Shown here: piece after piece, positions 10,377 to 17,692 of the stretch
Layout of the letters: the number at the start of each line of letters is the position of its first letter
Numbering within the stretch: position 1 is the stretch's first letter
Assembly (NCBI GenBank): GCA_016703125.1
Contig: JADJCR010000012.1
Location: 1-31,619, forward strand
Origin: Micrococcales bacterium
GTDB taxonomy: Bacteria; Actinomycetota; Actinomycetes; S36-B12; UBA10799
DNA: 31,619 bases
Direction of reading: 5' to 3'
Notes under the pieces: generated by a model
Seen by the model: the letters and a program-made list of their open reading frames with translations, nothing else
What the model was told of the DNA's origin: nothing
Databases searched by the model: none
Program-made: the position numbers and the translations under genes

Positions 10377-10828
10377 AATCACTCCCCGGCGTACGGACCT
10401 CTCCCACCTTCAGCCCGAGCGCGGCTACAGGAACCGCCGCCGACCGCCGCCGTGCACTCCAGCGCCAGACGTTAGCGAAACCGCAACCCGGGAGCGATCC
10501 AACCGTGCAGAATCACTCCCCGGCGTACGGACCTCTCCCACCTTCAGCCCGAGCGCGGCGGAGCCCTGAGCGCGGCTACAGGAACCGCCGCCGTGCACTC
10601 CAGCGCCAGACGTTAGCGAAACCGCAACCCGGGAGCGATCCAACCGTGCAGAATCACTCCCCGCCATACGGACCTCTCCCACCTTCAGCCCGAGCGCGGC
10701 GGAACAGCCCCGGGCGCCGCAACAGGCACCCCACCGACCGCCGCCGTGCACTCCAGCGCCAGGCGTTAGCGAAACCGCAACCCGGGAGCGATCCAACCGT
10801 GCAGAATCACTCCCCGCCATACGGACCT
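10377..10828. repeat. array of 134-152 bp degenerate direct repeats (units 1-3 and start of unit 4)
   Basis: Units start at AATCACTCCCC at 10377, 10511, 10652 and 10804, giving periods of 134, 141 and 152 bp. Each full unit shares the blocks TACGGACCTCTCCCACC, CAGCCCGAGCGCGG, CGTGCACTCCAGCGCCAG, GTTAGCGAAACCGCAACC and GGGAGCGATCCAACCGTGCAG; length differences come from a variable middle part. Across each unit boundary GGGAGCGAT and ATCACTCCC can pair into a hairpin of about nine pairs with one G-U wobble and a loop of about 13 bases. The fourth unit is split by the IS3-family element and continues after it. Read on the minus strand, the array lies just downstream of argA, and units 1 and 2 contain the argA stop-codon context (GGTTCCTGTAGCC), so the units look like repeated copies of the argA 3' flank. 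No gene is supported here. Confidence 0.85.
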
Positions 10829-10853
10829 TGGGGTGTACCAAGGATTCCGGACA
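10829..10853 (+). repeat. IS left terminal inverted repeat
   Basis: Begins TGGGGTGTACCAAGGATTCC and is matched imperfectly by the inverted copy at 12078-12102. The first eight bases (TGGGGTGT) and the inner GGACA are identical at the two ends. It is bounded outside by the CCT target duplicate at 10826-10828. Confidence 0.85.
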
Positions 10854-10882
10854 GGGTCCCCACTTAGGAGAGGATGCCTAGC

Positions 10883-11173
10883 ATGTCCGGAAATCGTCGT
10901 AAGTTCAGTGCGCAGTTCAAGGCCGAGGCGGTGCAGTTGGTGCTGCAGTCCGGTGACCCGATCGCCCAGGTCGCCCGGGATCTGCAGATCAACGAGGGCA
11001 CCCTGGGGAACTGGGTGACCCGGTGGCGGGAGGAGAACCCCGAACCCGAACCCGAGCTCACCCCGGTGGAGCGGGCCCGGTTGCGGGAGCTGGAGGACCA
11101 GAACCGCAAGCTGAAGATGGAAAACGAATTCCTAAAAAAAGCAGCGGCCTTCTTCGCCCAGACGCACCAGTAG
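10883..11173 (+). CDS. IS3-family transposase OrfA (helix-turn-helix subunit)
   Basis: A 96-residue protein from ATG 10883 (an in-frame ATG at 10874 is also possible, but the AGGAG at about 10866 is better spaced for 10883). It begins GNRRKFSAQFKAEAVQLVL, the HTH_Tnp_1 domain typical of IS3-family OrfA, with the recognition region around VARDLQINEGTLGNWVTRW. The second half, rich in Glu, Leu and Lys (ELEDQNRKLKMENEFLKKA), is a leucine-zipper coiled coil used for multimerisation. Seven consecutive A (11134-11140) near the 3' end form a slippery A-AAA-AAA site, so part of the ribosomes should shift to the -1 frame and make the OrfAB transposase. Confidence 0.92.
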   Translation: MSGNRRKFSAQFKAEAVQLVLQSGDPIAQVARDLQINEGTLGNWVTRWREENPEPEPELTPVERARLRELEDQNRKLKMENEFLKKAAAFFAQTHQ

Positions 11174-11187
11174 CAGACCGCTGCCTG

Positions 11188-12060
11188 GTGATCGAAGCGG
11201 AGAAGGCGACCTATCCGATCACGATGATGTGCCAGTTGCTGGACGTGCCCCGCTCCAGCTACTACGACTGGGCCGGCCGGGCCGACACCGTGACCGCCAC
11301 CGCGGCCCGGCACGCGGCGCTGACCGAGGCGGTGAGGTCAGTGTTCGACGAGTACCGGCAGACCTACGGCTGCCGGCGGATCGCACACGTGCTGAACACC
11401 GAACACGGCCTGCCGGTCAGTGTCGGCACGGTCGCGGACATCATGCGCGACCAGGACCTGGTCGCCGTGCAGCCGCGGGCCTACAAGACCACCACCGTGG
11501 CCGACACCGACGCCGAATACCCCACGGATGCGATCGGCCGGGACTTCACCGCCGAGGTTCCCGGGGCCCGGCTGGTCGGGGACATCACCTACCTGCGTAC
11601 CGGGCAGGGCTGGCTGTATCTGGCCACCGTGATCGACCTGTGCACCCGGATGGTGGTCGGCTGGGCGATCGCCGATCACATGCGCGCCAGCCTGGTCTGC
11701 CAGGCCCTGCGCATGGCCCACGACGGCGGCTACCTGGCCCCCGGGGCGGTGTTCCACTCCGACCGGGGCAGCCAGTACACCTCCGACGAATTCGCCCGCT
11801 GCTGCACCACCCTCGGCGTCGCACGCAGCATGGGACGCACCGGTCAATGCTGGGACAACGCCGCCGCCGAGAGCTGGTTCGCCACGTTGAAGAACGAGAT
11901 GTACCACCGGTACTGGTTCCCCACCCACGCCCGTGCCCGGCATGCCGTGGCCGAGTACATCGAGGTGTTCTACAACCGCAAACGACACCACTCCACCCTG
12001 GACTACCGCACCCCGTGGCAAGCCTGGAACGACCACCGCGCTGCCCGGCCGGCAGCATGA
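11188..12060 (+). CDS. IS3-family transposase OrfB (DDE catalytic part)
   Basis: This frame continues orfA in -1 from the slippery site at 11134-11140 and is open from 11023, so the active product is most likely the OrfAB fusion (10883 to 12060). As a separate gene the first reasonable start is GTG 11188. It contains the HTH_21 segment (YRQTYGCRRIAHVL) and an rve integrase core with the DDE triad in GDITYL, HSDRGSQYTS and the final ESWFATLKNE, followed by the usual YNRKRHHSTLDYRTP ending. No stop or frame break interrupts the catalytic domain, so the element looks competent for transposition. Confidence 0.92.
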   Translation: MIEAEKATYPITMMCQLLDVPRSSYYDWAGRADTVTATAARHAALTEAVRSVFDEYRQTYGCRRIAHVLNTEHGLPVSVGTVADIMRDQDLVAVQPRAYKTTTVADTDAEYPTDAIGRDFTAEVPGARLVGDITYLRTGQGWLYLATVIDLCTRMVVGWAIADHMRASLVCQALRMAHDGGYLAPGAVFHSDRGSQYTSDEFARCCTTLGVARSMGRTGQCWDNAAAESWFATLKNEMYHRYWFPTHARARHAVAEYIEVFYNRKRHHSTLDYRTPWQAWNDHRAARPAA

Positions 12061-12077
12061 TCAAGAACTACAAGCCG

Positions 12078-12102
12078 TGTCCGAGATTCTTGACACACCC
12101 CA
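12078..12102 (-). repeat. IS right terminal inverted repeat
   Basis: Read inward on the minus strand it begins TGGGGTGTGTCAAGAATCTC, matching the left end with a few mismatches. It is followed outside by CCT at 12103-12105, the second copy of the 3-bp target duplication. Confidence 0.85.
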
Positions 12103-12160
12103 CCTCTCCCACCTTCAGCCCAAGCGCGGCGGAACAGCCCCGGCGCGGCTACAGGAACCG
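12103..12160. repeat. remainder of split repeat unit 4
   Basis: After the IS the repeat resumes with CTCCCACCTTCAGCCCAAGC and GGCGGAACAGCCCC, and ends with CGGCTACAGGAACCG, which contains the argA stop codon on the minus strand (CTA at 12149-12151). This places the native copy of the repeat at the 3' end of argA. One base differs from the other units (CAGCCCAAGC instead of CAGCCCGAGC). Confidence 0.75.
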
Positions 12161-12640
12161 CACCATCCGCGTGTTGCCCAGGGTGTTGGGCCGCACCCGC
12201 TCGAGGTCCAGGAACTCCGCCACGCCTTCGTCGGGCGACCGCAGCAACTCCTCGTACACGCGGGCTTCCACTCCTCGCTCGTCGAACTGCTGGAAGCCGT
12301 AGGAGGCGAAAAAGTCCGTCTCGAACGTGAGGCAGAAGATCCTGGACACGCCGAGGTCGCGGCCACGCTGGATGAGTGCTGACAGGATGGCCGAGCCGAT
12401 GCCGCCACGCAACAGATCGGGGCGGACCGCGACCGTGCGCACCTCTGCGAGGTCCTCCCACATCACGTGCAGCGCCCCACATCCGACGACCGTGCCGTCA
12501 GACTCGGCGACGAAGAAGTCCGTGACGTCCTCGTACAGCGTGACCGTGGCCTTGGACAGTAGCCGGCGGTCCGGCGCGTACTGGTCGATCAGCTCCCGGA
12601 TGACACGCACATCCTGCGTCCGGGCCGGCCTCACGTGCAT
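12149..12640 (-). CDS. argA: amino-acid (glutamate) N-acetyltransferase, short GNAT type
   Basis: A 163-residue single-domain GNAT enzyme that should acetylate glutamate with acetyl-CoA, the first step of arginine synthesis. It closely follows the short ArgA of mycobacteria: VGCGALHVMWEDLAEVRTVAV, the acetyl-CoA loop RGGIGSAIL, LTFETDFFASYGF, and the C-terminal signature GVAEFLDLERVRPNTLGN. It lacks the amino-acid-kinase domain of E. coli ArgA, which is normal for this type. ATG 12640 is used. It lies 49 bp downstream of coaX on the same strand and may be the last gene of the panC-nadB-nadC-coaX run. Its stop codon lies inside the repeat family described for 10377-12160, and the IS lies just beyond. 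Confidence 0.9.
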   Translation of the reverse strand: MHVRPARTQDVRVIRELIDQYAPDRRLLSKATVTLYEDVTDFFVAESDGTVVGCGALHVMWEDLAEVRTVAVRPDLLRGGIGSAILSALIQRGRDLGVSRIFCLTFETDFFASYGFQQFDERGVEARVYEELLRSPDEGVAEFLDLERVRPNTLGNTRMVRFL

Positions 12641-12689
12641 GCTTCAAGTCTGGCGCGCACCGCCCCGCACCGTGCCGCTGCCCCCCGGG

Positions 12690-13442
12690 TCAGGCGTTCT
12701 TCTCGAAGACCAAGCGCAGGCCGATCAGCGTCAGATCCGGCTCGTGCGCGGTGATGGTGCGGGACTCGGGCAGCACCACCTGCGCCAATCCGCCGGTGGC
12801 GATGACGGCTTCGAGCGGCAACTCCGCGTTGATCCGGTCCACCAGGCCGTCGACCTGCCCGGCGAAGCCGAAGAGCGCACCGGACTGCAGCGCCTCAACG
12901 GTGTTCTTGCCGATGACCGAGCGCGGGGCGACCAGCTCGACCTTGCGCAACGCCGCCGCCCGCGCGGCCAGGGCGTCCAGCGAGATCTCGATGCCCGGGG
13001 CGAGCGCCCCGCCGAGGAACTCCCCCTTCGCGGACACGACATCGAGGTTCGTGGACGTTCCGAAGTCGACCACGACGCAGGGGCCGCCGTACAGTGCGTG
13101 CGCCGCCAGCGTGTTGACGATGCGGTCGGCACCGACTTCCTTCGGGTTGTCGGTGAGGATCGGCACACCCGTGCGGGTGCCGGGCTCGACGATCACCGCC
13201 GGGGTGTCGGGGTAGTACTCGTCGATCATCCACCGCACTTCCCGCAGCACCGCAGGGACTGTGGAGCACAAGGCGATGCCGTCCGGATGCGGGTGCCCGC
13301 GCAGCAGAGCGCGGTACAGGATGAACATCTCGTCGGCCGTGGCCCGGGGATCGGTCTTGACCCGGAACGAGCGCTGCAGGGCCTCGCCCTCGAACAACCC
13401 CAGCACGGTGTTGGTGTTGCCGATGTCAATCGTGAGTAGCAT
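12690..13442 (-). CDS. coaX: type III pantothenate kinase
   Basis: A 250-residue cytoplasmic kinase that phosphorylates pantothenate, the first step of coenzyme A synthesis. The ASKHA-fold motifs are clear: the P-loop-like DIGNTNTVLGLF at the N-terminus, GADRIVNTLAAHAL (about residue 105) with the catalytic Asp region, VDFGTSTNLDVV (about 126) and GGALAPGIEIS (about 145). Length fits the family (about 255). ATG 13442 overlaps the end of nadC by 17 bp, implying co-transcription. The enzyme uses the product of panC, encoded three genes upstream. The frame is uninterrupted. Confidence 0.95.
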   Translation of the reverse strand: MLLTIDIGNTNTVLGLFEGEALQRSFRVKTDPRATADEMFILYRALLRGHPHPDGIALCSTVPAVLREVRWMIDEYYPDTPAVIVEPGTRTGVPILTDNPKEVGADRIVNTLAAHALYGGPCVVVDFGTSTNLDVVSAKGEFLGGALAPGIEISLDALAARAAALRKVELVAPRSVIGKNTVEALQSGALFGFAGQVDGLVDRINAELPLEAVIATGGLAQVVLPESRTITAHEPDLTLIGLRLVFEKNA

Positions 13443-14274
13443 CGCGCACCTCCCGCAGGTCGGCGCCGATGTCCAATGCCGTGACCGAATGGGTCAGCGC
13501 CCCCACCGCCACGTAGTCCACTCCGGTGTCCGCCACCTCGGGCGCGTCCACGAGTGTCAGGCCGCCGGAGGCCTCCAGCAGCGCGCGGCCGGCGTTGATG
13601 CCCACTGCCTCGCGCATCTGCTCGGGCGTGAAGTTGTCGAGCAGGACGAGGTCCGCACCCGCCTCGAGTACCTCGGCCAACTGCTCCAAGGAGTCCACCT
13701 CCACCTCGACCGGCACCCCGGGGAACGCCTCTCGCACAGCGGTGAACGCCTCGGTGACACCGCCGGCTGCCACGACGTGGTTGTCCTTGACCAGCGCCGC
13801 GTCCGACAGCGACATCCGGTGGTTCACCCCGCCGCCGCACCGCACCGCGTACTTCTGCAGTGCCCGCAGGCCGGGCAGGGTCTTGCGGGTGTCGCGCACC
13901 TTCGGCCCGTCGGGGCCCAGTGCATCGACCCAGGCCGACGTGGCCGTCGCCACCCCGGACAGGTGCGTGAGCAGGTTCAGCGCGCTGCGCTCGGCGGTGA
14001 GCAGGTCTCGGGTCGGCCCGACCGCGGACAGCAGGACGTCACCACGGCGCACACGGTCACCGTCGGTGGCCAGCACCGTCACAACGACGGGGCCGACGAT
14101 CTCGAAAACCCGGCGCGCCACCTGCAGCCCCGCCACCACACCATCGGCGCGGGCCACCAGGTCCAGTTGCGAGCGGTGCCCCGGCGGGATGGTCGCCACC
14201 GAGGTGACGTCCGGCCCATCGGCCAGATCCTCGGCCAGCGCCACCCCGATGACCTCATCGACGTCTCGGCTCAC
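13426..14274 (-). CDS. nadC: nicotinate-nucleotide pyrophosphorylase (carboxylating), quinolinate phosphoribosyltransferase
   Basis: A 282-residue enzyme that converts quinolinate and PRPP to nicotinate mononucleotide in de novo NAD synthesis. Signatures include DVTSVATIPPG near the N-terminus, TAERSALNLLTHLSGVAT, the quinolinate/PRPP site RDTRKTLPGLRALQKYAV with CGGGVNHRMSL, LVKDNH, and VEVEVDSLEQL. GTG 14274 is chosen because it overlaps the nadB stop as GTGA; a longer frame to 14337 would run into nadB and adds an unlikely Gly/Arg-rich extension. It sits between nadB and coaX, with overlaps on both sides. Confidence 0.95.
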   Translation of the reverse strand: MSRDVDEVIGVALAEDLADGPDVTSVATIPPGHRSQLDLVARADGVVAGLQVARRVFEIVGPVVVTVLATDGDRVRRGDVLLSAVGPTRDLLTAERSALNLLTHLSGVATATSAWVDALGPDGPKVRDTRKTLPGLRALQKYAVRCGGGVNHRMSLSDAALVKDNHVVAAGGVTEAFTAVREAFPGVPVEVEVDSLEQLAEVLEAGADLVLLDNFTPEQMREAVGINAGRALLEASGGLTLVDAPEVADTGVDYVAVGALTHSVTALDIGADLREVRDATHD

Positions 14275-15864
14275 AGTGCCACCTCCTCGGTCACCATCTC
14301 CCCGTCCACGACCTGCGTCTGCAGCCTTACCAGCCACCGGTCACTGGGATGGGGGAAGTCCTCGCGCCAGTGCGAGCCACGGGTCTCCTCGCGCAGCAGG
14401 GCGGCCTGGGCCAGTGCCTTGCCGACGAGCAGCAGATTGGTCATCTCCCAGGCGGCGGTGGACGGCTCCCCCGCCCCCAAGCCGCTGAGTGCGGCCACCG
14501 TCGCCTGCATGGACTCCGCGCTGCGCAGCACGCCGACACCCTCGGTCATCGCCTGCTGGAAGGACCGCCGTTGCCCAGCGTCGGCGGTCCACGGGCTGGT
14601 CTTGGCCACGGGGTCGCGGCGCGCGAACGAGTCCTCGGCCAGCACATCGGAGATCCGGTCGGCGAAGACCAGCCCTTCGAGCAGGGAGTTGCTCGCCAAG
14701 CGGTTGGCCCCGTGCACCCCGGTACACGAACACTCCCCCGCACGCGTACAGGCCGGGTACGTTGGTGCGGCCCCAGAGGTCGGTGCGCAGCCCGCCGGAG
14801 TGGTAGTGCTGGGCAGGCGCGACCGGGATGAGGTCGACGGTGGGATCGATGCCGTGCTCGGCGCAGGAAGCCAGAACGGTCGGGAAACGGCGCGCCCAGT
14901 CGATCCGGCGGCCGTCGAGCCACACGTGGTCGGCGCCACTGGCCCGCATCTGCCGCATTATGGCCTTGGCCACGACATCACGCGGCGCGAGTTCCGCCAG
15001 TGGGTGCACCCCGACCATGAAACGGCGGCCCTGGTCGTCCAGCAGGACCGCACCCTCACCGCGCACGGCCTCGGAGACCAGCGGCTGCTGGCCGGACACC
15101 GACGGACCGAGGTACATCACCGTGGGATGGAACTGCACGAACTCCATGTCGGCCACCGCGGCGCCCGCGCGCAGGCCCAGCCCGATGCCGTCCCCGGTCG
15201 CCACGCTGGGATTCGTGGAGGCGGTGAACACCTGGCCGATGCCGCCGGTGGCCAGCACCACGACCGGGGCGAGGATCGCGCCAACCCCGTCGATCTGACC
15301 CTCCCCCATGACGTGCAATGTCACCCCCTGCGCGGCGCCGCGCTCGTCCTGCAGCAGGTCCAGCACCAACGCGTGCTCGATGACCTGGATGCGTTGCCCG
15401 ACTTCGGCGACGAGCGCGCGCACGATCTCGTAGCCCGTTGCATCGCCGCCGGCATGTGCGATCCGGTCCATGTGGTGTCCGCCCTCGCGGGTCAGCGCGA
15501 TGTCGCCCTCGGGGGTCAGGTCGAACTCGGCCCCCCACCCGATGAGCCGCCGCACCGCCGCGGGCCCGGATTCCACGAGGATCCGCACCGCCGCGGGGTC
15601 GCACAGACCGGCACCGGCCACCAGCGTGTCCTGCAGGTGCTGCTCGGGGGTGTCCTCGTGTCCCAGGGATGCGGCGATGCCACCCTGCGCCCAACGCGTC
15701 GACCCCTCGTCGACTCTCGCCTTGGTCACAACGATGACCTTGCGGCCGGCGCGGGTGGCGCGAATCGCGGTGGACAGCCCGGCGATCCCCGAACCGACGA
15801 CCACCACATCGGCGTCGATGAACCAGCCGGGCGCGGCAGCCGCCAGCGAGTCGGGCAGTGTCAC
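14271..15864 (-). pseudogene. nadB: L-aspartate oxidase, interrupted by one extra base in a G5 run
   Basis: This flavoenzyme oxidises aspartate to iminoaspartate for quinolinate synthesis. GTG 15864 overlaps the panC stop (GTGA). Visible motifs: the FAD dinucleotide fold VVVGSGIAGLSTAIRA, STRWAQGGIAASL, TREGGHHMDRIAHAGGDATG, FVQFHPTVM, SEAVRGEGAVL and, after the break, NRLASNSLLEGLVFA and the C-terminal helical domain ending EMVTEEVAL. Right after GLYACG the minus strand has five G (14735-14739) where four would keep the frame (CGECSCTGVHGAN). Removing one gives exactly 531 codons including the stop, a normal length. Either the assembly has an extra base or the gene is inactivated and the cell needs another route to quinolinate. 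No nadA lies beside it. Confidence 0.9.
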
Positions 15865-16667
15865 AGCGACCTCACTTCCACTGCGCAATTGTCCAGCAGC
15901 CGGGTGCGACCGACACGTGCGGCCACCAGCAGTCGACCCGGGCCGATGCCGGGCGGGTCCAGGTCCGGCGAGCGCACCTGCACATAGTCCACGTCCAGAC
16001 CTGCGAGTTCGGCACGGGCAGAAGCCTCGATCGCGCCCACGCGGTTGTGCCCGGCACCGGCGGTCAGGGCACGTGGGATTGCCAGGGCCTCCCGGCGCTG
16101 CTCGGGCGTGAGGTAGACATTGCGGCTCGATCTGGCAAGGCCATCGGGCTCGCGGGCCGTGGGCACGCCGACCACGTTCACCGGCAGGTCGAGGTCGAGC
16201 ACCATGGAACGGATGAGCGTCAACTGCTGGTAGTCCTTCTCCCCGAAGAACGCGTCGTCGGGACGGGTGCGCTGGAGCAGTTTGAGCACCACCGTCAGAA
16301 CCCCGCGGAAGTGGGTGGGTCGCGCGGCACCCTCCAGCGCCGTGCCGAGCACTCCGGGATCCACGCTCACCCGCGGGTCTCGCACGTACACATCCTGCGG
16401 ACTCGGGGTGTACACGGTGTTGACGCCCAGCCGCTCGCACAGGGCCAGGTCGGCGTCGAGGGTGCGCGGGTAGCGGTCCAGGTCCTCCCCTGGACCGAAC
16501 TGCGTGGGGTTCACGAAGATCGTGACGGTGACGTGGTCGTCGAGTTCACGCGCGGCCCCGATCAGCGCAGCGTGCCCGTCGTGCAGGGCGCCCATCGTCA
16601 TCACCACGCCCCGTCGGCTCTCGCCGGCGTCGGTTCGCAGGTCCTTGTGGGCGTCAACGACTCTCAC
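15861..16667 (-). CDS. panC: pantoate--beta-alanine ligase (pantothenate synthetase)
   Basis: A 268-residue cytoplasmic ligase joining pantoate and beta-alanine with ATP to make pantothenate, which coaX in the same run phosphorylates. It belongs to the nucleotidyltransferase superfamily: MGALHDGHAAL holds the HxGH site, FVNPTQFGPGEDLDRYPRT the pantoate site, FFGEKDYQQL the KMSKS-like region, and RSSRNVYLTPEQR the second ATP-contact block. GTG 16667 overlaps the stop of the DUF2520 gene by 4 bp, so translation is coupled. The panD gene, often next to panC in actinobacteria, is absent here; beta-alanine supply must be encoded elsewhere. Confidence 0.95.
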   Translation of the reverse strand: MRVVDAHKDLRTDAGESRRGVVMTMGALHDGHAALIGAARELDDHVTVTIFVNPTQFGPGEDLDRYPRTLDADLALCERLGVNTVYTPSPQDVYVRDPRVSVDPGVLGTALEGAARPTHFRGVLTVVLKLLQRTRPDDAFFGEKDYQQLTLIRSMVLDLDLPVNVVGVPTAREPDGLARSSRNVYLTPEQRREALAIPRALTAGAGHNRVGAIEASARAELAGLDVDYVQVRSPDLDPPGIGPGRLLVAARVGRTRLLDNCAVEVRSL

Positions 16668-17521
16668 GGCCGGCCCCCCAGCGCGTTGAGCAGACCCTCC
16701 GCAGCCGCCGGCCGCAGCAGCCCCTGGGCCAGCGCCCGGTCGGCTGTAAGCCGGGCCAGCGCGACATACGCCGCCTGGATCTGCGGATCGTGCTGCAGTT
16801 CTGCCACATGGGCCGCGACGGTTCGCGCATCACCGCGCACCACAGGTCCAGTGAGGGCGTGGTAGCCCATGCGCAGGGCGTTGTCCAGGCTCGCCTGCAC
16901 CAGCGGCGTCAGCAGGCGCGCTGGCGACTCCACGCCCGCGTCCTGGAGCATCTCGATGCCGGAAGCGACCAGCGTGATCAGGTGATTCGCCGAATGTGCC
17001 AGGGCCGCGTGGTACAGCGGGCGGGCCTCCTCAGGGATCCAGACCGGCTCGCCGCCCATCTCGACGACAAGCGCCTCGGCGGCCATGCGCAGCGGTTCGG
17101 CGGCAGTGACCCCGAAGGGCGCTCCCGAGAGCCGCTCGACGTCCAGGCTGGTGCCGGTCAGCGTCATCGCAGGGTGCAACGCCAACGGCAGGGCACCCTT
17201 CGCCTGCGCGGGTTCGAGCACGGCCACGCCGTACCGGCCGGAGCAGTGCACCACGAATTGGCCGGGGTGGAACTCCAAGGCTTCCGCCAGCGCCGGCAGG
17301 GCGTCGTCGGGCACGGCGAGTAACACCAGATCTGCGCGCTGGACCACGTCCTCGACGCTCACGACTTCAGCGCCGGGCAGCAGTGTCCGGGCACGCTCCA
17401 GCGAACTCTCACTCACCGCGGGCGCGGCGACGACCGGGTGTCCGGCTCGCGCCAGTGCCGCCCCGAGCGCGCCGCCAGCACGACCGACGCCGATGACACC
17501 GGTGCGCAGGCGAACAGTCAC
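16664..17521 (-). CDS. Rossmann-fold DUF2520 protein
   Basis: A 285-residue protein from GTG 17521. The N-terminal NADP-binding fold is TGVIGVGRAGGALGAALARAG (first 28 residues), followed by ADLVLLAVPDDAL. The C-terminal alpha-helical DUF2520 domain contains LALHPAMTLTG and YHAALAHSANHLITL. It resembles F420-dependent NADP reductases and ketopantoate reductases, and is constantly found beside panC in actinobacteria, so a role in pantothenate metabolism is often suspected; this is inference, and no catalytic assignment can be made from the sequence. It is the first gene of the panC-nadB-nadC-coaX run, with a 4-bp overlap to panC. A hairpin-bearing repeat lies upstream. Confidence 0.85.
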   Translation of the reverse strand: MTVRLRTGVIGVGRAGGALGAALARAGHPVVAAPAVSESSLERARTLLPGAEVVSVEDVVQRADLVLLAVPDDALPALAEALEFHPGQFVVHCSGRYGVAVLEPAQAKGALPLALHPAMTLTGTSLDVERLSGAPFGVTAAEPLRMAAEALVVEMGGEPVWIPEEARPLYHAALAHSANHLITLVASGIEMLQDAGVESPARLLTPLVQASLDNALRMGYHALTGPVVRGDARTVAAHVAELQHDPQIQAAYVALARLTADRALAQGLLRPAAAEGLLNALGGRP

Positions 17522-17604
17522 GCTGGCGAGCCTACCGAGGTGGCCGCGGCGGGCGCGGCGTCAGCCGTCGGCATCGACCCGTGACCGGCCGACCGCTACA
17601 GCCG

Positions 17605-17692
17605 CACCGGGGAGTGATACGTACGTCCGGGAGCGAAGCAACCGGCTCGGATCACTCCCCGATGTACCGATCTCTCCCGGGTGGCGTCTCGG
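17605..17692. repeat. dispersed copy of the array repeat with long inverted repeat
   Basis: On the minus strand this segment aligns with the array at 10377-12160: GGGAGAG-TC-GTA, CGGGGAGTGAT and CGGTTG-TCGCTCCCGG recur in the same order and spacing. It also contains a perfect 10-bp inverted repeat, GGGGAGTGAT (17609-17618) with ATCACTCCCC (17651-17660). The stop codon of the MidA-like gene (17652-17654) lies inside the right arm, so the repeat encodes that protein's last residues and could form the transcript's 3' hairpin. Confidence 0.7.

Larger units (their letters stand above)
10829..12102 (+). mobile_element. IS3-family insertion sequence, 1,274 bp, complete
   Basis: The element is bounded by imperfect terminal inverted repeats of about 25 bp. 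The left end begins TGGGGTGTACCAAGGATTCC at 10829; the right end, read inward, begins TGGGGTGTGTCAAGAATCTC at 12102. Both continue into GGACA. It is flanked by a 3-bp direct repeat CCT (10826-10828 and 12103-12105), the target duplication size of IS3-family elements. Inside are two overlapping genes in the 0 and -1 frames (orfA and orfB) with a run of seven A at the overlap, as usual for IS3-type frameshift fusion. Both genes look intact, so the insertion could be active. It splits the fourth unit of the repeat array; rejoining the flanks restores the repeat (ACGGACCT/CTCCCACC). Confidence 0.95.

Noticed and set aside
10377..10828. CRISPR array
   Set aside because: Units are 134-152 bp, mostly conserved, without short identical repeats separated by unique spacers, and no cas gene is nearby.
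10425..10841. Minus-strand frame of 138 codons through the repeat array, with a repeated peptide pattern (AGSDSARLDRSRVAVSLT)
   Set aside because: Repeat periods are 134, 141 and 152 bp, so the frame stays open by chance in high-GC DNA; no ribosome site, and the conserved features are hairpins rather than codon positions.
13261..15987. Very long plus-strand frame (908 codons) opposite nadB/nadC/coaX
   Set aside because: Shadow of three clear minus-strand enzymes; composition rich in His, Arg, Gly and Val with no domain signal.
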